From Solirubrobacterales bacterium (GTDB lineage Bacteria; Actinomycetota; Thermoleophilia; Solirubrobacterales; Solirubrobacteraceae), in assembly GCA_025964075.1 (NCBI GenBank), contig JAOPZQ010000047.1, positions 1-12,659 of the forward strand: a stretch of 12,659 nt of DNA, written 5' to 3'. The first letter of the stretch is position 1, and every line of letters begins with the position of its first letter. The translations under genes and the position numbers were made by a program. The notes beneath the pieces were generated by a model that saw nothing but the letters and a program-made list of their open reading frames with translations, was not told the DNA's origin and did not search any database. Positions 6,855 through 12,659 of the stretch are shown here, in pieces.

Positions 6855-8260
6855 CAGCGGACCGCCGCGGCCGGAGCCGGGCGGCGGAAGGAGCGCTCGA
6901 GGAAGCGGCCGCTGCCGGCGGGCGCGAGCACCTCGCCGTCGCGGTAGGCGAGCGCCCCGCGGATGTACACCGACGCGGGCGCGCCCGTGAGCGTCATCCC
7001 TTCGTACGGCGTGTAGTCGACGTTCCCGTGCCGGTTGGCCTGCGTCACCTCGATCGTGGCGTCGGGATCCCAGACGACGACGTCGGCGTCCGCGCCCGGG
7101 GCGAGCGACCCCTTCCGGCCGGCGAGGCCGTGGATGCGCGCCTGGTTGGCGGCGAGCACGGCGACGAAGAGCTGCTCGCTGACCCGGCCGGTCTTGACGC
7201 CGTGCGTCCACAGCGCCGAGGCGCGCTCCTCGGCGCCGGGCAGGCCGTTGGGGATCGCTGTGAAGTCGTCGCGGCCGAGCTCCTTCTGGCCCGCGTAGTT
7301 GAACGAGCAGTGGTCCGAGCCCCAGATGTGCAGGTCCCCTGCCTGGAGCCCGCGCCACAGCGAGTCGCGGTTGGAGGGATCGCGCAGCGGCGGCGAGCAC
7401 ACGTACTTCGCGCCCTCGAAGCCCTCGCGCGCGAGGTCGGCGTCGCTGAACGCGAAGTACTGCGGACACGTCTCGGCGTAGATCGCGCTGCCGCGGGCGT
7501 GGGCGCGACGGATCTCGTCGAGGGCGGCGGCGCAGGAGACGTGGACGACGAGGAGCGGGGAGTCGGCGAGCTCGGCCAGGCGGATCGCGCGGTTGGTCGC
7601 CTCGGCCTCGACGAGCTCGGGCCGCGTGAGGCCGTGGAACCTCGGCGCGGTGTCGCCGCGGGCGAGCGCCTCCTCCTGGAGCTTCGCGATCACGTCGCCG
7701 TTCTCGGCGTGCACGAGGACGAGGACGCCGGCCTCGCGCGCGATCTGCAGCGCCTCGAACAGGTCCTCGTCGGCCGTGAACAGCGGCGTGCCCTTGTAGG
7801 CCATGAAGATCTTGATCGTCGAGACCCCGAGCTCGGGCAGCGACGGGATCTCCTGCTTGACCTCGTCCGTGAGGTTGGTGATCGCCACGTGCAGGCCGAA
7901 GTCGATGTGCGTCTTGCCGTCCGCCTTGCCCTGCCAGGTCTCGACGGCCTCGGCCAGCGTGCCCTCGACGTCCTGGAGCGAGAAGTCGACGATCGTCGTC
8001 GTCCCGCCGGCGAGCGCGGCGGCGGTGCCGGTGTCCCAGTCGTCCGCGGTCATCGTGCCGCCGAACGGCATGTCCATGTGGGTGTGGCCGTCGATGAAGC
8101 CGGGCATCAGCAGCGCGCCCGAGACGTCGACGACCTCGGCGCCGTCCGTCGGCAGGTCGACGCCGATCGCGACGATCCGCTCGCCGTCGATCGCCACGTC
8201 GGCGCGCAGGCTCGCCTCCTCGGTGACGACGGTGCCGCCGGCCAGGACGAGATCGATCAT
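6854..8260 (-). CDS. Dihydropyrimidinase / hydantoinase
   Basis: This 468-residue amidohydrolase-superfamily enzyme opens dihydrouracil, dihydrothymine or hydantoin rings to the N-carbamoyl amino acid. The binuclear zinc site is complete: H59 and H61 (GHTHMD), carbamylated lysine K150 (TIKIFMAYKG), H184 (LVHAEN), H240 (VVHVSC) and D316 (GSDHCSF). The substrate-contact tyrosine Y155 is in place. The C-terminal NVDYTPYEG and a short tail are typical. The start at ATG 8260 overlaps the aminotransferase stop as ATGA, and GGAGG lies 4 nt upstream inside the preceding gene, which fixes the start. It sits between the transaminase and the carbamoyl hydrolase that takes its product. The family and all catalytic residues are secure; whether the natural substrate is a pyrimidine or a hydantoin is inferred. 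Confidence 0.95.
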   Translation of the reverse strand: MIDLVLAGGTVVTEEASLRADVAIDGERIVAIGVDLPTDGAEVVDVSGALLMPGFIDGHTHMDMPFGGTMTADDWDTGTAAALAGGTTTIVDFSLQDVEGTLAEAVETWQGKADGKTHIDFGLHVAITNLTDEVKQEIPSLPELGVSTIKIFMAYKGTPLFTADEDLFEALQIAREAGVLVLVHAENGDVIAKLQEEALARGDTAPRFHGLTRPELVEAEATNRAIRLAELADSPLLVVHVSCAAALDEIRRAHARGSAIYAETCPQYFAFSDADLAREGFEGAKYVCSPPLRDPSNRDSLWRGLQAGDLHIWGSDHCSFNYAGQKELGRDDFTAIPNGLPGAEERASALWTHGVKTGRVSEQLFVAVLAANQARIHGLAGRKGSLAPGADADVVVWDPDATIEVTQANRHGNVDYTPYEGMTLTGAPASVYIRGALAYRDGEVLAPAGSGRFLERSFRRPAPAAAVR

Positions 8261-9609
8261 TGGACCTCCGCGAGGCATTCGGTGAGGACGTTCACGATGT
8301 GGTCGAGGTCCTCGTCGGTCACGCACAGCGGCGGCGCGATCGCGACGACGTTGTCGAGGCCGGCGGCGGTGTCCGCGTTGCGGCCGAGGAGGAGCTGGCG
8401 GCGCTCGGCGGCCGCGAGGATCGCCGCGGCCTTCGCGCCGGAGGGCTCGCGCGTCGAGCGATCGGCGACGACCTCGATGCCGACGAGGAGGCCGCGTCCG
8501 CGGACCTCGCCGACGAGCGGGTGCTCGCCGATGGCCCGCCGCAGGCGGTGGAGCAGCTGCGCGCCTCCCGTCGCCGAGCGCTCGATCATCCCCTCCTCCT
8601 CGAGGATCTCGATGTTCTTCACCGCCACGGCGCAGCCCGCCGGGTGGCCGCCGAACGTGTTGATGTGACGCAAGCGCCGGACGCCGCCGTCGGCCGGGAA
8701 GGCCGCGAAGACCTCGTCGCTGACCACGGTCGCCGCGAGCGGGAAGTACGCGCTCGTGATGCCCTTCGCCATCGTCACGATGTCGGGCCGCACGCCCGAG
8801 GCGTCGTGGCCGAACCACGTGCCGGTGCGGCCGAACCCGCAGATCACCTCGTCGACGATCAGGAGCACGCCGTGGCGCTCGCAGGCGGCCTTGACCGCCG
8901 GCAGGTAGGAGTCGGGCGGGATCAGGATCCCGCCGCCGGTGATGATCGGCTCCATGATCACCGCGGCCACGGTCTCCGGGAGCTCGAACTCGATCGTGCG
9001 CTCGAGCTCGGCGGCGCACGTGCGGCCGTACTCCTCGAGGTCCGTTCCCTCGGGCCGGCGGTAGGGATCGGGCGGCGCGACGTGGAGGAAGCCGGGCGCC
9101 AGCGGCTCGTAGGCGTAGCGGCGCAGGGCCTGGCCGGTGGCCGACAGGGCGCCGAGCGTCGAGCCGTGGTACGCCCGGTAGCGAGCGATGATCTTGAACC
9201 GGTGCGGCTCGCCACGCTGCTGGTGGTACTGGCGGACGACCTTGAACGCGAGCTCGTTCGCCTCCGAGCCGGAGTTCGAGTACAGGCACGCGCGGTCGCC
9301 GCCGAGCAGCCCGTCGAGGCGCTCCGAGAGCTCGATCGCCGGCGGATGGCTGCGCGTGAGCGGGTAGAACGCGAGCTTCGAGAGCTGCGCCGCCGCGGCC
9401 TGCGCGAGATCGTGGCGGCCGTACCCCGCGTTCACGCACCACTGGCCGCTCATCCCGTCCAGGTAGCGCCGGCCCTCGATGTCGGTGACCCACGCGCCGT
9501 CGCCCTCGGCGATGATCAGCGGCCCGGCGGCGCCGTCCGCGGGCCGGCCGCTCATCTGATGCCAGACGTGCCGCCGGTCGGCCTCCGTCCAAGTCGCGCT
9601 GTCGGGCAC
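8257..9609 (-). CDS. Class III PLP-dependent omega-amino acid (beta-alanine-type):pyruvate aminotransferase
   Basis: This 450-residue fold-type I transaminase carries GQWCVNAGYG (55-64), the phosphate-cup motif YSNSGSEANELA (110-121), RAYHGSTLGALSATG (145-159), IVDEVICGFGRTG with cofactor-contacting D253, Schiff-base lysine K282 (MAKGIT) and NTFGGHP (317-323). It transfers the amino group of an omega- or beta-amino acid to pyruvate or another keto acid, yielding a semialdehyde. In this operon it most likely consumes the beta-alanine or beta-aminoisobutyrate made by the carbamoyl hydrolase. GTG 9609 is chosen because the family N-terminus (TWTEADRRHVWHQMSG) begins just after it; TTG 9618 is a possible alternative. 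No clear Shine-Dalgarno sequence precedes it, and a palindrome lies directly upstream. The open frame continues further upstream without homology, so the long version was not used. Confidence 0.9.
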   Translation of the reverse strand: MPDSATWTEADRRHVWHQMSGRPADGAAGPLIIAEGDGAWVTDIEGRRYLDGMSGQWCVNAGYGRHDLAQAAAAQLSKLAFYPLTRSHPPAIELSERLDGLLGGDRACLYSNSGSEANELAFKVVRQYHQQRGEPHRFKIIARYRAYHGSTLGALSATGQALRRYAYEPLAPGFLHVAPPDPYRRPEGTDLEEYGRTCAAELERTIEFELPETVAAVIMEPIITGGGILIPPDSYLPAVKAACERHGVLLIVDEVICGFGRTGTWFGHDASGVRPDIVTMAKGITSAYFPLAATVVSDEVFAAFPADGGVRRLRHINTFGGHPAGCAVAVKNIEILEEEGMIERSATGGAQLLHRLRRAIGEHPLVGEVRGRGLLVGIEVVADRSTREPSGAKAAAILAAAERRQLLLGRNADTAAGLDNVVAIAPPLCVTDEDLDHIVNVLTECLAEVQ

Positions 9610-9612
9610 CGA

Positions 9613-9628
9613 GTGCAAGGCCCTGCAC
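9613..9628. promoter_or_regulatory. Palindrome just upstream of the aminotransferase start
   Basis: GTGCA (9613-9617) and TGCAC (9624-9628) are perfect arms, and the centre contains the self-complementary GGCC, so 14 of 16 positions fit a palindrome. It lies 3 nt upstream of GTG 9609. It may be an operator for the catabolic operon or an mRNA hairpin at the ribosome site. The symmetry is seen; the role is inferred. Confidence 0.35.
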
Positions 9629-9675
9629 CTTGCCGAAGCCGCGCGCGGCGCGCAAGTGCCGCTACGGAGCAAGTT

Positions 9676-9688
9676 CACCCGGGGGGTG
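9676..9688 (-). other. Short GC hairpin directly after the TetR stop codon
   Basis: CACCC and GGGTG form a 5-bp stem with a 3-nt loop beginning 1 nt after the TetR stop. No U-tract follows on the minus strand, so it is not a canonical intrinsic terminator. It lies in the 80-nt gap between TetR and the aminotransferase and may only reduce read-through. Confidence 0.25.
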
Positions 9689-9689
9689 G

Positions 9690-10316
9690 TCAGCCGCGGA
9701 TCGCCGGCAGGATCCAGCGGCGCGCGTAGGCCTGCGGCCCGTCCGGCTGGTCCAGCGGGAACACGGTGGCGGGGGCGATCACCAGCGAGTGGATCGCGCG
9801 GACGATGACCTCGGCCGCCTGCTGCGGGTCGGTGTCGCCGAGCCATGCGCGGGCCTCCGGCTCGGCGAGCCGGCCGGCGACCCAGTCCCGGGCCAGCGGG
9901 ATCGCGGGCGTGTCGCCGGCGACGTAGGTCGCGAGGATCTCCGGTTCGGAGCGGATCATCCGCTGGGTCAGCGGATGGGCGCGCAGGTAGCGGTAGGCGT
10001 GCGCGAACGTCTCGACGAGCCTCTCCTCGGGCGTGTCGTAGCGGGCGCGGGCGGTCTCGAGCTCGGCGAAGAAGCGCCCGAGCTCGCGCAGGACGGCGGC
10101 GTCGACGATCGCGTGCTTGTTCGGGAAGTAGCTGTAGAGCGTGACGCGCGAGAGGCCGGCGCGGCGGGCGATGTCGTCGATCGTCAGCTTGCCCCAGCCG
10201 GTGTCGGCGATGCGGTCGATGAGCGCATCCAAGATGCGGTCGCGGGTCGACGAAGCAGCGGTTGTCGTGAGGTCGGCGATTCGTGTAGCTTTACACTTCT
10301 GTCGACTTCTGTTCAA
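9690..10316 (-). CDS. TetR/AcrR-family transcriptional regulator (start uncertain)
   Basis: The protein is about 208 residues. The N-terminal DNA-binding domain is clear: STRDRILDALIDRIADTGW (helix 1), then the helix-turn-helix LTIDDIARRAGLSRVTLYSYFPNK (split here for reading: LTIDDIARRAGLS, about 44-56, and RVTLYSYFPNK, 57-67). The remainder is the all-helical ligand-binding and dimer domain, which is poorly conserved in this family. No ATG or GTG occurs in frame near the expected start. TTG 10316 gives a normal length but a basic 20-residue extension; TTG 10232 would delete half of helix 1. The coordinate is therefore provisional. The gene lies 80 nt upstream of the aminotransferase on the same strand and is divergent from the P450 gene, so it may regulate either. 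Ligand unknown. Confidence 0.88.
   Translation of the reverse strand: MNRSRQKCKATRIADLTTTAASSTRDRILDALIDRIADTGWGKLTIDDIARRAGLSRVTLYSYFPNKHAIVDAAVLRELGRFFAELETARARYDTPEERLVETFAHAYRYLRAHPLTQRMIRSEPEILATYVAGDTPAIPLARDWVAGRLAEPEARAWLGDTDPQQAAEVIVRAIHSLVIAPATVFPLDQPDGPQAYARRWILPAIRG
10283..10296. promoter_or_regulatory. Candidate TetR operator between TetR and P450
   Basis: GTGTA (10283-10287) and TACAC (10292-10296) are perfect inverted arms around GCTT. The site overlaps the -35-like TTTACA of the P450 promoter candidate, which is where a repressor would block transcription. TetR proteins typically bind short palindromes in their divergent regions. The symmetry is visible; binding is inferred. 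Confidence 0.5.
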
Positions 10317-10317
10317 T
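10290..10317 (+). promoter_or_regulatory. Candidate P450 promoter
   Basis: A -35-like TTTACA (10290-10295) and a -10-like TTCAAT (10312-10317) are separated by 16 bp. They lie 26 nt upstream of the presumed TTG start and overlap both the candidate operator and the ACTTCTGT direct repeat. The local AT-rich composition stands out from the surrounding GC-rich sequence. The promoter call is inferred. Confidence 0.4.
10295..10312. repeat. Direct repeat ACTTCTGT with 10-bp period
   Basis: ACTTCTGT occurs at 10295-10302 and again at 10305-10312, separated by CG. The 10-bp period is one helical turn, so both copies face the same side of DNA, and they fill the spacer of the candidate P450 promoter. 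Confidence 0.5.
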
Positions 10318-10326
10318 CCGTCAGCG

Positions 10327-10345
10327 AAAGGGGTCAGACCCCTTT
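10327..10345. repeat. Perfect 9-bp inverted repeat covering the P450 start
   Basis: AAAGGGGTC (10327-10335) and GACCCCTTT (10337-10345) are exact reverse complements around a single A. In mRNA this could form a hairpin only with a few pairs opened for a loop; in DNA it is a 19-bp palindrome. The only ribosome-binding-like bases (AAAGGGG) sit in the left arm, and the first two bases of the presumed TTG start (10344-10346) sit in the right arm. It may be an operator, a dispersed palindromic repeat, or a translational switch. Confidence 0.7.
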
Positions 10346-11708
10346 GGTCGCGCCGGCGTCGCCGGCGGGCCCGGCGGAGGGCGAGGACCTTCGGCTGCCC
10401 GAGCCGCCCGCCGTCCCGCTGCCGCGGGCGCTCCAGGTCCTGCGGGTCAGTCAGCGCCAGATCCAGTTCATGTTCCGCTGGCGCCGGGAGCTCGGCGAGG
10501 TCTTCCGCACGCGGGGGACGATCCCGGGGGGCCCGGTGGTCACCGGCCACCCGGACCACGTGCGCTCCATCTTCACCGCGAGCCCGGACCTCGCCCCGTC
10601 GCTCACGGGCGAGTCGCCGCTGCTGCCGATCGTCGGCCCGAACTCGGTCCTGACCGCGAACGGCCCGCGCCACCTCCGCCAGCGCAAGCTCCTGCTCCCG
10701 CCGTTCCACGGCGAGGCGATCGCGCGCTACGCGCAGATGATCGCCGACGTCACCGAGCGCGAGATCGACGAGTGGCCGGTGGGCAAGGCCTTCGCGCTCG
10801 CCCCGCGCATGCAGGCGATCACGCTCGACGTGATCATGTCCGGCGTGATCGGCGTCGAGGGCCGGCCGCGGCGCGGCACGCCGGAGCACGGGTTCCGGAT
10901 GGCCGTGAACTACCTCGCCAAGGCGTCGACCCTCCCGATCGCCAAGCTCGCGGAGCTGACGAACCTCGGCCACGACGAGCCCGTCGGGCTGACGCGCCGC
11001 GGCGTGGCGATCCTCGACCGCCACACCTACCGCGTGATCGCCGCGCGGCGCAAGGCGGCGGATCTCGACGAGCGGACGGACATCCTCTCGCTGATCATGC
11101 GGGCGCGCACCGAGGAGGGCGAGCCGCTGACCGACCGCGAGCTCCGCGACGAGCTCCTGACGCTCGTCCTCGCCGGCTTCGAGACGACCGCGAACTCGCT
11201 CGCGTGGGCCTGGGAGCGCCTCGTGCGCACCCCCGAGGCCTACGACCGCCTGCGCGACGCGGTCCGCTCCGACGACGACGCCGCCGCACACGTCGAGGCC
11301 ACGATCGTCGAGGCGATGCGCTCCCGACCGGTGATCCCCGCCGTCGGCCGCCGCGTCACCGTGCCGTGGCGGCTCGGCGACTACACGATCCCCGCCGGCA
11401 CGCCGGTGATCATGAGCATCCTCCTCGTCCACCACCGCGAGGACCTCTATCCGGACCCGTTCGCCTTCCGGCCCGAGCGCTTCCTCGACCGCAAGCCCGG
11501 CACGTACGAGTGGATCCCGTTCGGCGGCGGGACGCGGCGCTGCCTCGGCGCCGCGCTGGCGATGGCGGAGCAGCGCGTCGTGCTGGAGGCGATGGTGCGC
11601 CGGCTCGACCTCGAGGCCGACGACCCGGCGCCCGAGCACGCGCAGCACCGCAACGTGACGATGATCCCGGCTCGCGGCGCGCGGGTCGTCGTCCGCTCGC
11701 GGCGCTGA
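10344..11708 (+). CDS. Cytochrome P450 monooxygenase
   Basis: This is a soluble 454-residue P450. All core motifs are present: I-helix oxygen-activation AGFETT (277-282), K-helix ExxR in EAMR (323-326), the PERF motif (377-380) and the haem loop FGGGTRRCLG (393-402) with thiolate ligand C400. The proline-rich LPEPPAVPLPRALQVLR near residues 18-34 is the usual entry to the fold, so translation must begin upstream of it. The only standard start codon there is TTG 10344; ATG 10470 would remove conserved sequence. No membrane anchor is present, so it would take electrons from a ferredoxin and reductase, neither of which is in the window. It is divergent from TetR, which likely controls it. The substrate (lipid, terpene or xenobiotic) cannot be predicted. 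Confidence 0.93.
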   Translation: MVAPASPAGPAEGEDLRLPEPPAVPLPRALQVLRVSQRQIQFMFRWRRELGEVFRTRGTIPGGPVVTGHPDHVRSIFTASPDLAPSLTGESPLLPIVGPNSVLTANGPRHLRQRKLLLPPFHGEAIARYAQMIADVTEREIDEWPVGKAFALAPRMQAITLDVIMSGVIGVEGRPRRGTPEHGFRMAVNYLAKASTLPIAKLAELTNLGHDEPVGLTRRGVAILDRHTYRVIAARRKAADLDERTDILSLIMRARTEEGEPLTDRELRDELLTLVLAGFETTANSLAWAWERLVRTPEAYDRLRDAVRSDDDAAAHVEATIVEAMRSRPVIPAVGRRVTVPWRLGDYTIPAGTPVIMSILLVHHREDLYPDPFAFRPERFLDRKPGTYEWIPFGGGTRRCLGAALAMAEQRVVLEAMVRRLDLEADDPAPEHAQHRNVTMIPARGARVVVRSRR

Positions 11709-11719
11709 CGGACTGAATT

Positions 11720-11743
11720 CCCGCAGACCGGCGCGGCTGTGGG
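11720..11743 (+). other. Hairpin between P450 and the next gene
   Basis: CCCGCAG (11720-11726) pairs with CTGTGGG (11737-11743) with one G-U pair in RNA, and the inner CCG/CGG extends the stem around a GCG loop with one bulged A. It starts 11 nt after the P450 stop. There is no U-tract, so it is a weak terminator candidate. The 3' arm runs into GGGAGG (11741-11746), the only ribosome-binding-like sequence for the next gene. Confidence 0.4.
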
Positions 11744-11760
11744 AGGATCGGCCGACGCCC

Positions 11761-12659
11761 ATGTCCGGTGCCCGCACGCACGACGAAGACGCCGCGCCGG
11801 CCGAGCGAGCCACGCCGGCCGTGACGGGCCTACGCGAGGCCGTCGACGCGGCTGTGGCCGTGGGCCGAGGGGCGAAGCTCGTCCCGAGCCACGTCCTCGC
11901 GCTGCAGCGCGCGTGGGGGAACCGGGCCGTCGCGAACACGCTGGGCCGCGGCGTCCTCGCCCGGCAGGAGGCGGCCGTCGACACGCCGGAGACCGCGTAC
12001 GCCGACGCCGTCGCGCACAGCACCTGGGACGCCGCCGCGCGGGCGCTGGCGGCGATGGACGACGCCGGCCGGCGCCAGCACGTCGCGTCGGCGCCCACGA
12101 GCCAGCTGATGAGCATCGCGGCCGCCGCCGAGGCGGCGAACCTGCCGGCGGTGCGCAACGCCGTCGCGACCGTCCTGACCCAGCCGGCCCGCGCGGCCGA
12201 GGCGGCGCAGATCAACCACGACAAGGCGTTCGCCGACGCGCTCGCGATCCCCAACTGGGACCAGGTCGCCCAGGCGCTCAGCGCCTACGACGACGCGGGG
12301 ATGGACGCGAAGCTCGCCACGATGCACCTCGAGCAGCTGAACGAGACCTCGGCTGCCGCCGGCCGCGCCGGCGCGGGCATGCAGCGCGTCCGCGAGCACG
12401 CCGAGACCGCGCGAGTGCGCAAGCTCGGCCAGGAGTGGGACTCGGCCTACCAGCACGGCAACTGGGAGCGGGCGGTGACGCTGGTCCAGTCCTACAACGA
12501 CGCCGACCTGCCCGGGCGGCTCGGAGCCCTGAACTACGACCAGCTCGTCGCGCTGAAGGCCCAGGCGGGCCGCATGCCGAGCTACGCGCGGGTCGCCGGC
12601 TTCGCGGAGCCGGTCCGCGTCTCGACGCTCGGCCGGGAGTACGAGGCGGCGGTGAACGC
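11761..12659 (+). CDS. Repeat protein with eCIS/DUF4157-accessory-type LQRxxGN motif (partial, C-terminus off window)
   Basis: The frame is open from ATG 11761 to the window end, giving 299 residues. A disordered, acidic/alanine-rich N-terminus is followed by LALQRAWGNRAVANTLGR (about 46-63), which fits the LQRxxGNxAVxxLL-type motif I associate with actinobacterial proteins near extracellular contractile injection system (eCIS) loci and DUF4157 proteins. From residue 80 the protein is built of helical-looking repeats with tryptophans at 89, 166 and 235 and the start of a fourth unit at 293. Each unit follows aromatic-x-(D/E)-A ... W-(D/E) ... (D/N)-D-A ... QL. No signal peptide or membrane segment was seen. 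GGGAGG lies 14 nt upstream, a long spacing; no other in-frame start exists nearby. The CDS is secure; the eCIS link is tentative, and no function is assigned to the repeats. Confidence 0.8.
   Translation, partial: MSGARTHDEDAAPAERATPAVTGLREAVDAAVAVGRGAKLVPSHVLALQRAWGNRAVANTLGRGVLARQEAAVDTPETAYADAVAHSTWDAAARALAAMDDAGRRQHVASAPTSQLMSIAAAAEAANLPAVRNAVATVLTQPARAAEAAQINHDKAFADALAIPNWDQVAQALSAYDDAGMDAKLATMHLEQLNETSAAAGRAGAGMQRVREHAETARVRKLGQEWDSAYQHGNWERAVTLVQSYNDADLPGRLGALNYDQLVALKAQAGRMPSYARVAGFAEPVRVSTLGREYEAAVN

Noticed and set aside
6854..9655. 933-codon minus-strand frame joining the dihydropyrimidinase to upstream sequence
   Set aside because: Only the part from ATG 8260 is homologous to dihydropyrimidinases; the rest is an out-of-frame shadow of the aminotransferase. 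It is not a fusion.
10230..10232. TTG as the TetR start
   Set aside because: It would remove the first half of helix 1 of the DNA-binding domain, so the upstream TTG was kept as a provisional start.
9630..10343. N-terminal extension of the P450 frame across the TetR gene
   Set aside because: The extension is antisense to TetR and has no P450 features; the family N-terminus begins close to TTG 10344.
11720..11750. Intrinsic terminator after P450
   Set aside because: The stem is good but no run of T follows it, so it is recorded only as a hairpin.
11830..12456. Minus-strand 208-codon frame opposite the repeat protein
   Set aside because: It has no family features and lies antisense to a frame with a recognisable motif and regular repeats.

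Overview
This is a high-GC window whose genes are packed with 1-4 nt overlaps. It contains an F420-type luciferase-like oxidoreductase, a DUF2277 gene and candidate leaderless promoters. Together these suggest an actinobacterium, possibly of the Thermoleophilia/Solirubrobacter type; the lineage is inferred from gene content, as no rRNA or marker gene is present.

Layout. (1) 1-1022: a truncated P-loop polynucleotide-kinase-like gene (minus) diverges from a DUF1697 gene (plus) across 29 bp. (2) 1005-4385, minus strand: a signalling/redox operon read as DUF2277, then a response regulator fused to a thioredoxin-reductase-like flavoprotein, then a histidine kinase with an N-terminal CRP-like domain. 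The last two genes overlap as ATGA, and the kinase overlaps the end of DUF1697 by 18 bp. (3) 4386-4614: a gene-free 229 bp interval filled by a 184-bp imperfect palindrome. (4) 4615-9609, minus strand: a tightly coupled catabolic operon read as class III omega-aminotransferase, dihydropyrimidinase, N-carbamoyl amino-acid hydrolase, LLM-class F420-type oxidoreductase. (5) 9690-10316: a TetR-family regulator (minus), divergent from (6) 10344-11708, a complete cytochrome P450 (plus). The short divergent region holds a candidate operator, a 10-bp-phased direct repeat and a perfect palindrome covering the apparent P450 start. (7) 11761-end: the 5' part of a large protein with a motif I associate with eCIS/DUF4157 accessory proteins, followed by tandem helical-looking repeats.

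How they work together. The catabolic operon encodes ring opening (dihydropyrimidine or hydantoin to N-carbamoyl amino acid), decarbamoylation, and transamination of the resulting beta- or omega-amino acid. This is the lower part of reductive pyrimidine degradation. No dihydropyrimidine dehydrogenase is in the window, and the co-transcribed flavin/F420-type enzyme is a candidate for the missing redox step. The redox operon looks like a two-component system whose receiver output is a flavoenzyme domain, not a DNA-binding domain, and that enzyme lacks the CxxC of true thioredoxin reductase. TetR may control the P450, the catabolic operon, or both.

No rRNA, tRNA, CRISPR array, transposase or integrase was seen. 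Function calls come from reading motifs by eye; no database search was possible.
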